NCBI RefSeq assembly: GCF_001643235.1
Contig: NZ_LQWY01000042.1
Coordinates: forward strand, 1-35,046
Reading direction: 5' to 3'
Source: Domibacillus aminovorans
GTDB lineage: Bacteria > Bacillota > Bacilli > Bacillales > Domibacillaceae
Length of the DNA: 35,046 nt
Part shown: positions 24,268-31,499 of the stretch, in pieces
How positions within the stretch are numbered: position 1 is the stretch's first letter
Layout: every line of letters begins with the position of its first letter
Program-made: the position numbers and the translations under genes
Notes under the pieces: generated by a model
Seen by the model: only the letters and a program-made list of their open reading frames with translations
Told to the model about the DNA's origin: nothing
The model's database searches: none

Positions 24268-24311
24268 ATCAAACTTTATTACAAATTATCAATCTTTTTT
24301 ATAAAGCTACA
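24268..24311 (+). repeat. Transposon right-type end F3 (two sites)
   Basis: ATCAAACTTT at 24268 and ATCAATCTTT at 24288 are 20 bp apart. GCTACA ends at 24311, 14 bp after the last site. The reverse complement begins TGTAGCTTTA, like left-type ends R1 and R2. Confidence 0.7.
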
Positions 24312-24492
24312 ACTCCATCCATAAACATACTTTTTTTAGTCCATACATACTTCAACTAATCTGCCCCGATAGTGAAATAAGAAAAATCCTGAATTAACAG
24401 GATTTTTCATCGGACTTTATTATTAATTATCAATCTTTTTTATAAATGATCAGACTTTGTTATAAATTATCAAACTTTTTTTCAAACCTACA
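24312..24492 (+). repeat. Direct repeat copy 1, containing right-type end F4 (four sites)
   Basis: From ACTCCATCCATAAACATAC onward this 181-bp stretch is nearly identical to 26270-26429. It contains the hairpin AAATCCTG/CAGGATTT and four sites at 24409, 24429, 24449 and 24469, each exactly 20 bp apart, ending in ACA at 24490-24492. It differs from copy 2 by one whole 20-bp site unit and one C, plus a few point changes within the site array. Confidence 0.85.
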
Positions 24493-24533
24493 TTAGTTTA
24501 AGTGTAATTCTTCACAAACTATTAGCAGGTTTA
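24493..24533 (-). repeat. 41-bp repeat downstream of the methyltransferase gene
   Basis: Matches 25561-25601 at 36 of 41 positions, including TTCACAAACTATTAGC. Each copy lies 3' of one of the two neighbouring cassette genes. Confidence 0.7.
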
Positions 24534-24556
24534 TTTAAAAGTCTTATATATATATA

Positions 24557-24587
24557 AGAACTGAGCGAGAAATAACGCTCAGTTCTT
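24557..24587 (-). terminator. Terminator of the methyltransferase gene
   Basis: AAGAACTGAGCG and CGCTCAGTTCTT form a perfect 12-bp stem with a short loop; T-rich on both sides. Confidence 0.8.
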
Positions 24588-24622
24588 TTGCAGACATCCA
24601 GTTTCATAAATGTGCGATTATA

Positions 24623-25381
24623 TTATTTTCGTACAGCTTCAAATGTAATGAGTTGGCTATCTTTTGATGGTTGCTTTTTGTAAGTATAATCGGCAGAACA
24701 AGTAATATCAGAAAAACCAACGCTTTCTAATATAAGTTTGAATTCTTCGATTCCGTACCATCTCATTGCAAACTTCTGTAATTCTGTGTCTACTAGCTTA
24801 CCTTTTCTCCATTTCTCGTATTTTAAATAAGATAAGGTATATTGGTCGACCCAGTTGATTTCAATTGATTTGTTTTCTAATGAAATGCCTTCTTCTTTAG
24901 AAAGAGAAAAGGTTGAAGTAGTAATTTCTCCTGTACGCCAATTACTTGGGAATTCCAAATCAACTATTACACGTCCCCCTGGCATAAGATGATTATAAAA
25001 GCATTTCAGAGCATCTTTAGCTTCTTTTGTACTCTCTATCAAACAAAAGGAGCCTGTAGGTATAACAATAGCTTCATATTTTGATTCCAAAGAAAAACTA
25101 CTTAAGTTACCTTCATATAGCTTCGGATTTAAACCTCTTTCTCTGCATCTTTTCCGACAAGAATCTAACATTTCAGGTGAATAGTCGATGCCATCAACAA
25201 TAAATCCCTTTTCAAGCAAAGGAATAAAGAATCGTCCTGACCCGACACCAGCTTCAAGTATCTTCCCTCTAGTCCCTTTTAATCTTTCATGATAATATTC
25301 AATATCACCGTCAATTGAATACCCCACTGGCTTGGTAAAATCATATACTTCCGTACTTAATGCACCATAATAACTAAACAT
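24623..25381 (-). CDS. Class I SAM-dependent methyltransferase
   Basis: A 252-residue small-molecule methyltransferase with motif I ILEAGVGSGRFFIPL, an acidic end of strand 2 (VDGIDYSPEML), YEAIVIPTGSFCLI for motif IV and MPGGRVIVDLEFPS. The C-terminal beta strands fit this family. The substrate is unknown. GGAGGAAAAGAA precedes the ATG. It lies with mepB between two direct copies of a right-type transposon end. Confidence 0.88.
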   Translation of the reverse strand: MFSYYGALSTEVYDFTKPVGYSIDGDIEYYHERLKGTRGKILEAGVGSGRFFIPLLEKGFIVDGIDYSPEMLDSCRKRCRERGLNPKLYEGNLSSFSLESKYEAIVIPTGSFCLIESTKEAKDALKCFYNHLMPGGRVIVDLEFPSNWRTGEITTSTFSLSKEEGISLENKSIEINWVDQYTLSYLKYEKWRKGKLVDTELQKFAMRWYGIEEFKLILESVGFSDITCSADYTYKKQPSKDSQLITFEAVRK

Positions 25382-25560
25382 TTCTTTTCCTCCGATATAA
25401 TATGCGGAAGAACTTTAATTGAATTATTAAAACTTCCGCACCTCAAATTTGTTAGATGTAGGTAAAGAGCTGACTATCATATTAAATCACTCACTTTCTA
25501 TACAATATTGTAACATTATATACTTTTTTTAGACTCAATGATCTTTAATTAACGCCCTCG

Positions 25561-25601
25561 TTAGTTTAAATACTATTCTTCACAAACTATTAGCTGGTTT
25601 A
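25561..25601 (-). repeat. 41-bp repeat downstream of the mepB-like gene
   Basis: Second copy of the repeat at 24493-24533, placed 14 bp after the 3' end of the MepB-family gene on its strand. Confidence 0.7.
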
Positions 25602-25614
25602 GGGCCATCCAATT

Positions 25615-26124
25615 TTAGTTGGAATATAGTTTTAATAGTTCTTGTATTGGTAAATTATTTGTATTGTTCACATCAATAAAATATGCTAATTGCCATTTTT
25701 GTGTTTCGATAGCTTGTTTGCTAGTGGGAGTGTCCCAACTAGGATAAACTCTAATTGCCATTTTTCCTTTTGCAGTGGCCGTTTTAAGGATATTTTGCTT
25801 TACAAGAACTTCTTTTGGAAAAATGAATTGTCCAAAATGATTATTACTAGTAAAGGTATTAATAACCAATAAATCAGTAGCATTTTCATATGAAAATGCT
25901 TGGTTTTTATTATCTCCATCTTTTTCCCAAAAGGCAACAAACTGTCCTATCTTGGTAGGTGTTATTTTTGCGACTCTAAATCTAACCGTTTTAGAATTTA
26001 GCTGAAATATCCCAGCTCCATAATCTGAATTTTGAGCTTCTTCTCGGATAGCTTTTATAGTTAAGTGATTAGGTTCATAAAAAATTTCATTTACATATGT
26101 TAACGCCCTATAAAATTTATTCAT
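25615..26124 (-). CDS. mepB: MepB family protein
   Basis: 169 residues matching MepB along the whole length: NEIFYEPNHLTIKAIREEAQ, NSDYGAGIFQLNSKTVRFRV, GQFVAFWEKDGD and IFPKEVLV. In Staphylococcus mepB sits beside the MepA multidrug efflux pump, but its own function is unknown. AAGGAGTACAACA precedes the ATG. No pump is nearby; here it pairs with a methyltransferase gene 233 bp downstream. Confidence 0.85.
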   Translation of the reverse strand: MNKFYRALTYVNEIFYEPNHLTIKAIREEAQNSDYGAGIFQLNSKTVRFRVAKITPTKIGQFVAFWEKDGDNKNQAFSYENATDLLVINTFTSNNHFGQFIFPKEVLVKQNILKTATAKGKMAIRVYPSWDTPTSKQAIETQKWQLAYFIDVNNTNNLPIQELLKLYSN

Positions 26125-26269
26125 TGTTGTACTCCTTATTTTTTATACTACGAAATACAATACCTTCTTGAATAGAATAGGCTAATCATAAAATGTCGTC
26201 AAAATTTTCTTATCTTAGAGCGAAATGAAAACCAAGACATTTTTGAAAAAAGTATAGCCCTATAAGGAT

Positions 26270-26429
26270 ACTCCATCCATAAACATACTTTTTTTAGTCC
26301 ATACATACTTCAACTAATCTGCCCGATAGTGAAATAAGAAAAATCCTGAATTAACAGGATTTTTCATCGGACTTTATTATTAATTATCAATCTTTTTTCT
26401 AAATGATCAATCTTTTTTTCAAACCTACA
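26270..26429 (+). repeat. Direct repeat copy 2, containing right-type end F5 (three sites)
   Basis: 160 bp nearly identical to 24312-24492, lacking one 20-bp site. Sites start at 26366, 26386 and 26406; ACA ends at 26429, 14 bp after the last site. The two copies bracket the methyltransferase-mepB segment. Confidence 0.85.
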
Positions 26430-26480
26430 CTTTCACTATAAAAACACCCCTTTAGATAACCATATCCAAAGGGGCAAAGC

Positions 26481-26545
26481 ATCGCGACTTTATTCAAAGC
26501 ATCGCATCTTTTTTATATACTTCGCGACTTTATTTTAAATCCACA
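26481..26545 (+). repeat. Transposon right-type end F6, divergent subfamily
   Basis: Three units start at 26481 (ATCGCGACTTT), 26501 (ATCGCATCTTT) and 26521 (TTCGCGACTTT), exactly 20 bp apart. ACA ends at 26545, again 14 bp past the last TTT. It is preceded by the hairpin CCCCTTT/AAAGGGG. It cuts a lipoprotein gene. Confidence 0.7.
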
Positions 26546-26655
26546 GTTTTTCCCCATTGTACAAATTTGTCTGGAGATGTATCTTCTGAATGGCAGCCCG
26601 TTATGACTGAATAACAAATAGAAATGATCAAAGAAAAAATAGTTGTTCTTTTCAT
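26530..26655 (-). pseudogene. Lipoprotein gene truncated by transposon end F6
   Basis: Starts MKRTTIFSLIISICYSVITG followed by C, a lipoprotein signal with lipobox VITGC, then HSEDTSPDKFVQWGK. The next codons (TVDLK, stop) are the transposon end TGTGGATTTAAAATAA. Only about 36 native residues remain. AGAGGGAATGTC precedes the ATG and a TATAAT lies further upstream. The longer open frame through here on the same strand is a shadow in another frame. Confidence 0.7.
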
Positions 26656-26752
26656 GACATTCCCTCTTTTCAATACGATTATAATTTTCAAATCTTCTGT
26701 GCCCTATATCTAGCAGCATTTATCCAAGATAAGAAGCAAGCATAAGGGCTAG

Positions 26753-27475
26753 TTACTCTATCGGCAAATAGCCTATCACTCTAGACGTTTTAGGATCAAC
26801 TAAAATGGTTGGAGCACCGCTAACGACTTTTTCAGCTTCTTGGAATATTACTACTAGGACTTCTTTATTTAAAAAGTTTTTATCTGTTAAAACATAGTCA
26901 TCATTTACAACCCTTTTTTCTACTTTTGCATTTTCCCAATCCTTTGAAGCCGTTTCTTCCCAGCCGTTTTCATTTACATATGCCCAAGCATTTTTTATAT
27001 ACTCTCTATTATCCTCCCTGCTGTCACTTGTCACTTCCAGAACAAATGCATAGTTGGCATCCCCCTGTGAGAGGTGCTCTTCTTTCTCATCCATCCACCA
27101 CACACCATAGTCAAAGTAGTAGATGCCCTTTTCTTTTGGTGCCCTGAAATGATTATTTTTCACAAATACTTCTGTTTCATTTCCGTTATTATTCTTTTTA
27201 ACGTGAATTTCATTTGGCTTGGGTTCGTGATTTATAAGAAATTTTACTTCTTCATTTGGTTTCACTTTTATAGGTGGTTTGCCTCTTAACAAGTCCACTG
27301 ATCCCGCACTATCCGCACAGGTACCATCCCAGCAATAACTCCCCAGTTTGGTATCATATGATTTTTTTTCAATCTGAATCATGGCTTTTGGCGGCTCTCC
27401 CCTAGTTATATCATTGTTCGAGCAGCCCATAAGATGAAAACAAAAAAATAATGAAGCAACCATCCATTTTTTCAT
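26753..27475 (-). CDS. Putative lipoprotein of unknown function
   Basis: 240 residues. The signal peptide MKKWMVASLFFCFHLMGC carries a lipobox (HLMGC), so the protein is anchored outside the membrane. The middle is a probable beta-sandwich (EKKSYDTKLGSYCWDGTCAD, KGIYYFDYGVWWMDEKE); the end ASKDWENAKVEKR and VDPKTSRVIGYLPIE suggests a second small domain. ATG at 27475 chosen for GGGAGG upstream; an earlier start would bury the signal. The neighbouring truncated lipoprotein is not an obvious paralogue. Confidence 0.75.
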   Translation of the reverse strand: MKKWMVASLFFCFHLMGCSNNDITRGEPPKAMIQIEKKSYDTKLGSYCWDGTCADSAGSVDLLRGKPPIKVKPNEEVKFLINHEPKPNEIHVKKNNNGNETEVFVKNNHFRAPKEKGIYYFDYGVWWMDEKEEHLSQGDANYAFVLEVTSDSREDNREYIKNAWAYVNENGWEETASKDWENAKVEKRVVNDDYVLTDKNFLNKEVLVVIFQEAEKVVSGAPTILVDPKTSRVIGYLPIE

Positions 27476-27521
27476 TTCTCTTGCCTCCCAACTAATCATC
27501 TAACACCGCTCTGGTTTCTGC

Positions 27522-27546
27522 TGTTAGTTTGAAATAAAGTTTGAAC
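27522..27546 (+). repeat. Transposon left-type end R3, partial
   Basis: TGTTAGTTTGAAATAAAG starts at 27522; the AAAGTTTGAA site is at +15. AAAAAGAATCC near 27581 resembles R2, but sites two and three are decayed. Confidence 0.5.
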
Positions 27547-27594
27547 GAAAATATCTCGCGAACCCGTATTCTACGACATACAAAAAGAATCCTT

Positions 27595-27631
27595 AAAAAG
27601 CGGCTTCAATTTGTCGTGTTTCTTCTATTAT
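27595..27631. repeat. 37-bp direct repeat, copy 1, next to integrase fragment
   Basis: Matches 30458-30494 with three mismatches (shared core TTTGTCGTGTTTCTTCTATT). It abuts the 3' end of a tyrosine integrase fragment, the usual position of an attachment site. Confidence 0.7.
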
Positions 27632-28005
27632 ATATATCTGCCAAGCGACCCGTCTTTCCACTTATGAATCGCATGTTTCTCGCGGTCCATTATCTTTTGC
27701 AAATAGATCATCGTTGTTTCAATCTTTTCGTGCCCTAATGCTCTCATGATGTCGTAAATGTCCACGCCATTGAGATAAGAAATGATGGCGAATGAGTGTC
27801 GGAAAACATGAGCGGTGATTCTTGTTTTTCGGGCTGCCATAAAAGGAAGATCCAGTCGCTCAAGGGCATTACCGAGATACTTTGCCAAGTAAGGAGGAGA
27901 AAATGCCTTACCTGTACCTGTTGGGAAAAGCGGCTCCATGCTATCGTTTGGAAAATCGGCTGACAGGAAACGAGCCTTCCGGTACTTGATAATACTGCGC
28001 ATCAC
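27628..28005 (-). pseudogene. C-terminal fragment of a tyrosine recombinase/integrase
   Basis: 125 residues hold the second half of the catalytic domain: ITAHVFRHSFAIISYLNG (HxxR box), IMRALGHEKIETTMIYLQK (the GH box and the nucleophile Tyr). The first catalytic Arg and the N-terminal core-binding domain are missing. The present start MMRSIIKYRK has an AAGGAG, so a short product might be made, but it could not recombine alone. It sits beside the 37-bp direct repeat. Confidence 0.75.
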
Positions 28006-28104
28006 TTTCTCCTTTTAACTCATACGTTTCTTTTTGTTCACAAAAACATTCCATAATATTATCTGACTCCTCCTTGTGTGTCAACTTGATGCAATTTTTG
28101 TTTT

Positions 28105-28205
28105 TTTTGTATAAACTTTAATTAAATGGAAATAATGTTATTATACGAAACATTTTGCTATGTTAATTTCGAATAATTAAAGCTGGGGTAACCCGGCTTT
28201 TTTTA
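28105..28205 (+). ncRNA. Putative small RNA gene, copy 1
   Basis: About 100 bp shared with 28524-28624 at roughly three-quarters identity. It has a promoter-like TTGTAT...TAATGTTATT, a conserved AACATTTTGCT, and ends in an intrinsic terminator AGCTGGGGTAACCCGGCT plus T7. The terminator loop is a GNRA tetraloop (GTAA), and the stem differs from copy 2 by compensating changes. No ORF. Its transcript would run toward the 3' end of the small minus-strand gene at 28227. Confidence 0.55.
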
Positions 28206-28226
28206 TATCGAAATAACAACGTACTA

Positions 28227-28418
28227 TTAATTAACCTTTTTAGCGATTTTCCTAATAACATCAACCGCTGATTTCGGCTCTGTCGCTTCATCTTCTAACA
28301 AATCCGCAACAGCAGGAAGGTTTTCTTTTATACCGTCCAGTTGCTTAATGATCGACATGCTATTCTTCCTTATGTGTCCATTGTTTGTATCGACTGGATA
28401 TAACTTTGGTTGCTGCAC
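28227..28418 (-). CDS. Small hypothetical protein (63 aa)
   Basis: The product reads MQQPKLYPVDTNNGHIRKNS, then MSIIKQLDGIKENLPAVADL and continues LEDEATEPKSAVDVIRKIAK. The GTG start has AAGGA 6 nt upstream. An internal ATG at 28358 has AAGGAAG and would give 43 residues, so two products are possible. Charged, helical and without TM segments. It is flanked by the two small-RNA-like copies, both on the opposite strand. Confidence 0.5.
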   Translation of the reverse strand: MQQPKLYPVDTNNGHIRKNSMSIIKQLDGIKENLPAVADLLEDEATEPKSAVDVIRKIAKKVN

Positions 28419-28523
28419 ATAAATTCCTTTTGGATAGTTAAACTGTTATTGCACGAGAACTCAACTCCCTCTTGCATACGACAGATTCACTCCTACTGGC
28501 CGAGGGCTTTGGCTCCCCTTGGT

Positions 28524-28624
28524 TTTTGGATAAACTTTAATTGAATTAGATATAATGTTATTGACTGGAACATTTTGCTGCTTTAATTTCCGGTTTTTAA
28601 GGTCGGGGCAACCCGGTTTTTTTA
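28524..28624 (+). ncRNA. Putative small RNA gene, copy 2
   Basis: Paralogue of 28105-28205. TTGGAT and TATAAT form a possible promoter with a 19-bp spacer. The terminator GGTCGGGGCAACCCGGTT plus T7 has a GCAA tetraloop. It would be antisense to the leader of the minus-strand gene starting at 28418. The gap from 28625 to 29001 has short imperfect hairpins but no gene that I can support. Confidence 0.55.
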
Positions 28625-29001
28625 ATGGTTCTTTTCAATTAACTACTTACAACTTTACCATTTGAATCGTTGCTACATATTCTGAAAACAGGTAGGGACC
28701 CCCTCCCTCCAATCTGCTTTTGCTTAGGTCTTCCTCAGCTTTTTGTATAAATTTCCGTGAAGTGGGTAAACTTCTTCATGGTTTGATGTTCGACCTTTCT
28801 GGTAAAGGGCTTTTTCCAGATAGTCTTTGTCCTAGCTGATCTTTACCTGTTCCCAAATTTCCTCTTTGCAGAGGTTTTGTCCTATTTATTGTCGAACTTC
28901 AAATTATGGCTCCATGCGATATCACTCTAACTTCATGTGCATTATAAATGGAGTATAAAATCCACTACGCTAATGCCATCGGCTAAAGAGGAGGGTTGAA
29001 A

Positions 29002-29220
29002 ATGTCTTTAGAAAGCCTAAAAGATCTGTTAGGAACGTTATGTTCTTACAATGCGATCGACATCACTCATACCTTTGAAAAAGACGGACAATCTATAGCA
29101 TCTGTTTGTTGCTTAAAAGACACTTCTATAATTGAAGTAACAATGCTTCAAACTCAATCTATTGAACAATATGAAAATGTAGATGAAGCAGCCATTGTGA
29201 TCGAAAGTTTGGTAAATTAA
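29002..29220 (+). CDS. Small hypothetical protein (72 aa)
   Basis: Starts MSLESLKDLLGTLCSYNAID after a very strong GAGGAGGG ribosome site; a TTG two codons earlier overlaps that site. The remainder has three short beta strands (QSIASVCCLKDT, SIIEVTMLQTQ) and a C-terminal helix (DEAAIVIESLVN), so a compact alpha/beta fold. Cytoplasmic, acidic, no recognised family. Confidence 0.7.
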   Translation: MSLESLKDLLGTLCSYNAIDITHTFEKDGQSIASVCCLKDTSIIEVTMLQTQSIEQYENVDEAAIVIESLVN

Positions 29221-29424
29221 CTATCCGTGTATAAACCAGACTTTAGTCGTCCATAATGTAAACAAGGGTTTCACACTCCCTACAATTGAATAGTCTTGCA
29301 TTGGAATGGGATACCTAACTGGTCATCCCTTCCTTTATGTGTCTACTACTTAGTAATGACGTATTGTTGATTACGCATTTGCTAAGTACAGCATTTTTGT
29401 TTATCCTTAAATCACCAACCCGAT

Positions 29425-29456
29425 AGTAAAAGCGTCTCTACTTATTGTAGAAACGC
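29425..29456 (-). terminator. Terminator of the TauE gene
   Basis: On the minus strand GCGTTTCTAC and GTAGAGACGC pair around a 5-nt loop with a TTTT tail. Confidence 0.75.
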
Positions 29457-29481
29457 ACCTGTTAATTGAATATAGTTATGG

Positions 29482-30207
29482 CTATAACAAACTCAAACTT
29501 TCGAGAAATAGATAGACCCCTGTACAAATCAAAAGGATATATGTAAATATTCTAAAAGTCCGTTGGCTAAGCCATTTGAAAATAATTTGACCTATAAATA
29601 AACCAAGAAATACAATTGGAATTGAATAGAAACTTGATTCCCATATTATTTTGTTAGTTCCAGTAATAATTATTTGGGTTATTAGACTAATGAAATATAT
29701 AAAGAGATAAAAAGCTAAAGTAGTTGCTCTTAACTTCCCTTTTTCAGTATCTGTTCCTGTAAAGTAAAGCAATAACGGAGGACCAGGCATACCGATACTT
29801 GTAGTTAAAACACCTGATAATCCACCAACTGTGAAGTCCCTTAATTTTGTTGATTTAACCTTAAAATTGCAAATCAGTAACAATGTTAATAGTAAGAGAA
29901 GTATACTAACCCCTAGCTTTAAAGCGTTAATGTTGATATTAATAAAGATTAAAACACCAAAAGGTACACCAACTATACTCCCTAAAGTGAATCTTTTTAC
30001 TAGTTTAAAATCAATGTCCTTTCTTATCTTCAAAATTAATGATATTGAGATAATTAAAGATAAAATAATATTTATTTGTATGGCTTCCTGTGGTAGGAAC
30101 AACATTAGTAAGAAAGGTGTTGCCATTATGGAAAAACCAAGACCTGTACTTGATTGCAGTATAGAAGCCACTAATATAATACTTATGAAAATTAATTCAG
30201 TCCCCAA
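29482..30207 (-). CDS. TauE/SafE family sulfite/anion exporter
   Basis: 241 residues with about eight TM segments in the two-repeat TauE/SafE layout: SSTGLGFSIMATPFLLMLF in the first half and GGLSGVLTTSIGMPGPPLLLYF in the second, the family's paired Gly/Pro signature loops. Members export sulfite, sulfoacetate or similar anions. A TTG start at 30207 fits because GGAGG lies 6 nt upstream; an upstream in-frame start would span that site. It overlaps the small upstream ORF by 11 bp, so coupling is possible. Confidence 0.85.
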   Translation of the reverse strand: MGTELIFISIILVASILQSSTGLGFSIMATPFLLMLFLPQEAIQINIILSLIISISLILKIRKDIDFKLVKRFTLGSIVGVPFGVLIFINININALKLGVSILLLLLTLLLICNFKVKSTKLRDFTVGGLSGVLTTSIGMPGPPLLLYFTGTDTEKGKLRATTLAFYLFIYFISLITQIIITGTNKIIWESSFYSIPIVFLGLFIGQIIFKWLSQRTFRIFTYILLICTGVYLFLESLSLL

Positions 30208-30388
30208 AACATCCCTCCAATTTAACAAACCCACTTATTGGTTTTTTCACATTTTTTGTGGAAGAAAGCTCCCACCCCCTCATTTCTTGTGCATAATGGT
30301 CTTCATTTTGAAACAGTTGGTACTCTCCTTTTGGAGAAATATAATGTGTCAAATTGGACTCTTCGATGTGAGGATATGTAATCGTCAT
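30197..30388 (-). CDS. Small hypothetical protein upstream of tauE
   Basis: 63 residues starting MTITYPHIEESNLTHYISPK with AAAGGA upstream, ending KPISGFVKLEGCFGD. The frame is open further upstream to 30472, but without a ribosome site and running toward the 37-bp repeat, so it may be a gene cut at its 5' end. No family recognised. The stop lies 11 bp inside the tauE gene. Confidence 0.5.
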   Translation of the reverse strand: MTITYPHIEESNLTHYISPKGEYQLFQNEDHYAQEMRGWELSSTKNVKKPISGFVKLEGCFGD

Positions 30389-30457
30389 AGCTGTATATCC
30401 TTTCTTTTTTAGTTTATCTTGAGAAAACTTCAATCGCCATTTTAACCTTCCTATGAT

Positions 30458-30494
30458 AAAAAACGTCTTCATTTTGTCGTGTTTCTTCTATTAT
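30458..30494. repeat. 37-bp direct repeat, copy 2
   Basis: Partner of 27595-27631. It ends at the start of the helix-turn-helix gene (ATG at 30493). The two copies bracket 2.86 kb carrying the integrase fragment, the small RNAs and tauE. Confidence 0.7.
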
Positions 30495-31454
30495 GAACAA
30501 AACGAGTTTTTATACAACTCAACAGGTCGCAGAATTGCTTAATAAATCTGTGCCCACGATCTATAAATACATACAGGATGGGAAATTGATCCCCGTTGAT
30601 GATTTTTGGCGGGCGCACCGTGGCAAATTATTTGATAAAGATGCAGTACACGCATTTAAGCAAACATTAGAGGGAAATTCGGGCATGACGATAAGTGAAG
30701 CGCTGGTTATTTAGAAACAACTCGATCTGCGGTTCAAACATACCTGGATGAAGGACTGATTCCTTTTAATAAGAAGGAATGGAGAAATAAAGAGGTGACC
30801 TTTATTCAAAAAGTGGATCTCGATACCTTTAAAGAAACACACCAGCGTCGTATGCAGCAGGACCGAATCAAACAGCGGATCTTTTATGACCGGAAGAACA
30901 ATTATGCATTTTACCAACGCTTCTCTTCCGATCAGATCCGTGAAGCGAGATTAATCCGGATGAAGGATAAGTGGGCCTTTTTACTTCTGCCATCTGGAGA
31001 AGAAGTTTCTTTTAATGAAGGAATCTATAAATTTGAATTAACACCCGATTATCCTCTAACATTTGGAAAACGAACGGGTACACCCGGTTACGCCAAGATT
31101 TCAGCGCTGCCGCTCGGCTATTCCTTAACACGTCAATTCATTGACCTGCTCTATCAGCAAGGATCGATCTCCAATGTGTATATGGATATTCAAGAATCGC
31201 AGATGGCCATTCTACTGAAAGATACGTCTTTTCATGATGTTCCAGCAGAAATGGCTCATTTCCTCGAAAGTAAGCTGGAAGAAGGGAAAATAACTATTCA
31301 CCAAAATCAGATAAAAATCGAATCCAGTGAAACGATCCTTTCCATTGCTGTATCGAATGAAATAAAGGATAAAATTAAAGAAATGGCTGATCAACAGGAT
31401 ACCAGTATGCAGGAGATAGCTAGCCGGATCATTGATGAATACTTTAGCAAATAA
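30493..31454 (+). pseudogene. Tandem helix-turn-helix (excisionase-like) protein gene with a frameshift
   Basis: The first frame (30493-30714) encodes an HTH_17 domain (YTTQQVAELLNKSVPTIYKY) and stops early. The next frame carries a second, similar HTH (SEAAGYLETTRSAVQTYLDE), then about 220 residues ending in a possible ribbon-helix-helix (SIAVSNEIKDKIKEMADQQD). Loss of one base near 30702 (in GAAGCGCTGG) would explain the break. Repaired, the protein is about 320 residues with two recognition domains, a layout seen in plasmid or phage DNA-binding proteins. The part from 30795 has a GTG and could be made separately. Confidence 0.7.
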
Positions 31455-31499
31455 AACAAAGGAAGGTAAATATAATTACTGATAGTGGTGTTGCTTTAG

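Noticed and set aside
24409-24492. CRISPR array (regular 20-bp repeats)
   Set aside because: There is no spacer: the units are directly tandem and partly degenerate, no cas gene is present, and the arrays end at a fixed distance from ACA. They fit transposase-binding sites.
24493-25601. Integron-type attC sites
   Set aside because: The 41-bp repeats lack the paired R/L boxes and imperfect stem of attC, and no integron integrase is present.
26513-26719. 68-codon minus-strand ORF
   Set aside because: Runs in a different frame from the lipoprotein signal peptide with the good ribosome site at 26655, and has no features of its own.
28641-29001. A known riboswitch or T-box upstream of the 72-aa gene
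   Set aside because: Several short hairpins can be drawn, but no conserved riboswitch or T-box motif was recognised.
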